DNA of 5,764 nt, from contig MHYI01000053.1 of the NCBI GenBank assembly GCA_001828295.1, positions 1 through 5,764 of the forward strand. The letters are read 5' to 3'. Below the pieces are notes generated by a model. It had not been told where the DNA came from. It was given only the letters and a program-made list of their open reading frames with translations, and ran no database searches. This DNA comes from Planctomycetes bacterium RBG_16_41_13. GTDB taxonomy: Bacteria; Planctomycetota; Brocadiia; Brocadiales; Brocadiaceae. Below, in pieces: positions 5,173-5,764 of this stretch (the stretch's first letter is position 1; every line of letters begins with the position of its first letter). Made by a program: the position numbers and the translations under genes.

Positions 5173-5764
5173 ATGACCCAAAAAAAGAGAAAATACCTTT
5201 CACCGGTAATGCTAGAGCACAAGGCCAGGGATGATTTTGAGAAAAAGAGATACCGGGAGGCAATGGATAGTTTTGAAGAACTTTATTGCATGGACAAAGA
5301 AAAATATCACAGCGAACTCATGGCCAGTTATCGTGCATTAGCGGATACATTGATTCAAAACAAAAAGTTGGTAGAGGCTGCGGATATTGTCGGTAAAATA
5401 AAAGAGATAACAGGCGGGCAAGGCGAGGGTTTGTTTGCGGTAAAAATCGCAATGCAGAACGGCGATTATGCCGCTGCGGCAGAAGAGTATATTTCCCTTT
5501 TGTCGAAAGGCATAGAGGCGCCGGGCATTAACGAAATTCCAGGGATGGCAGATGCAATAGTCTTGCGTTTCCAGGACAGTTCTTTTTTTAAGTCATACAA
5601 TCCGGAAATATATGAAGAAATAATTGCGATACACAAGGCGTTGGAGCATATTGCACATGAACATTATGAAGAAGCCTGGACGGAAGTAAAAGTAATAGGA
5701 CGAAACTCCGTATTTTCGCATTGGAAGTTATTTATAAAAGGGAGTATCGCCTTTTATACAAATG
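5173..5764 (+). CDS. TPR-like helical repeat protein, N-terminal part (3' truncated)
   Basis: From ATG 5173 the frame stays open to the right edge, giving 197 codons with no stop. It begins MTQKKRKYLSPVMLEHKARD and has no signal peptide or membrane segment, so it is probably cytoplasmic. The first ~75 residues show tetratricopeptide-like helix pairs: HKARDDFEKKRYREAMDSFE, then YHSELMASYRALADTLIQNK and KLVEAADIVGKIKEI. Another pair follows (GLFAVKIAMQNGDYAAAAEE), with the alternating small and aromatic residues typical of TPRs. Later parts (IYEEIIAIHKALEHIAHEHY, then EEAWTEVKVIG) are also helical. TPR arrays bind partner proteins; no enzymatic motif is visible. There is no Shine-Dalgarno ahead of the ATG, and the in-frame ATG at 5209 is an alternative start. 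I do not recognise the specific family. The start is separated by 173 bases from the permease, so it probably belongs to a new transcription unit running beyond the window. Confidence 0.7.
   Translation, partial: MTQKKRKYLSPVMLEHKARDDFEKKRYREAMDSFEELYCMDKEKYHSELMASYRALADTLIQNKKLVEAADIVGKIKEITGGQGEGLFAVKIAMQNGDYAAAAEEYISLLSKGIEAPGINEIPGMADAIVLRFQDSSFFKSYNPEIYEEIIAIHKALEHIAHEHYEEAWTEVKVIGRNSVFSHWKLFIKGSIAFYTN

Overview
This is a moderately AT-rich bacterial window (roughly 40% GC by eye) with all genes on the + strand. It holds five complete protein genes plus one truncated at each edge. I see no rRNA, intact tRNA, CRISPR array or transposase. The protein set would fit a large-genome environmental bacterium: a flavodoxin-fold oxidoreductase tail, a phosphohexomutase with an added cysteine-rich head, a secretin-N-like/HEAT fusion, a NusG paralogue, and a winged-helix regulator of the exopolysaccharide-associated type. 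My best guess is an anammox-type planctomycete (Kuenenia/Brocadia-like). This is a tentative inference from gene content, composition and the dispersed-repeat style, not a demonstrated assignment.

Layout. Positions 3-269 are the C-terminus of an NAD(P)H-dependent FMN reductase/flavodoxin-like protein. After a 27-base gap come a phosphomannomutase/phosphoglucomutase (297-1805) and, overlapping its stop codon by one base (TAATG), an exported or membrane-anchored protein with an STN-like domain followed by HEAT repeats (1805-2662). These two look translationally coupled. An AT-rich promoter-like stretch (about 2681-2725) then leads into a strong hairpin with a T-tract (2781-2815). This lies directly before a NusG/RfaH/UpxY-type antiterminator gene (2822-3331), and its 3' arm contains that gene's Shine-Dalgarno sequence.

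A roughly 140-bp imperfect palindrome, resembling a MITE or REP-type dispersed repeat, starts at the stop codon of the antiterminator gene (3332-3473). It is followed by a 190-residue winged-helix protein (3565-4137) with a C-terminal Rossmann-like nucleotide-binding-type domain. Next come a non-coding gap with a perfect 14-bp palindrome (4241-4254), a TauE/SafE-family permease (4283-4999), another AT-rich gap with an inverted repeat, and the start of a TPR-like protein that runs off the window (5173-5764).

How it may work together. A phosphohexomutase makes sugar-1-phosphate precursors for nucleotide sugars. Specialised NusG paralogues and MarR/wHTH 'EPS' regulators typically control polysaccharide operons. 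The central part therefore looks like a small regulatory node for surface or exopolysaccharide production, although no glycosyltransferase or export gene lies in the window. The most interesting single element is the leader hairpin of the antiterminator gene. It could act both as an intrinsic terminator and as a ribosome-site sequestering structure, which suggests autoregulation.
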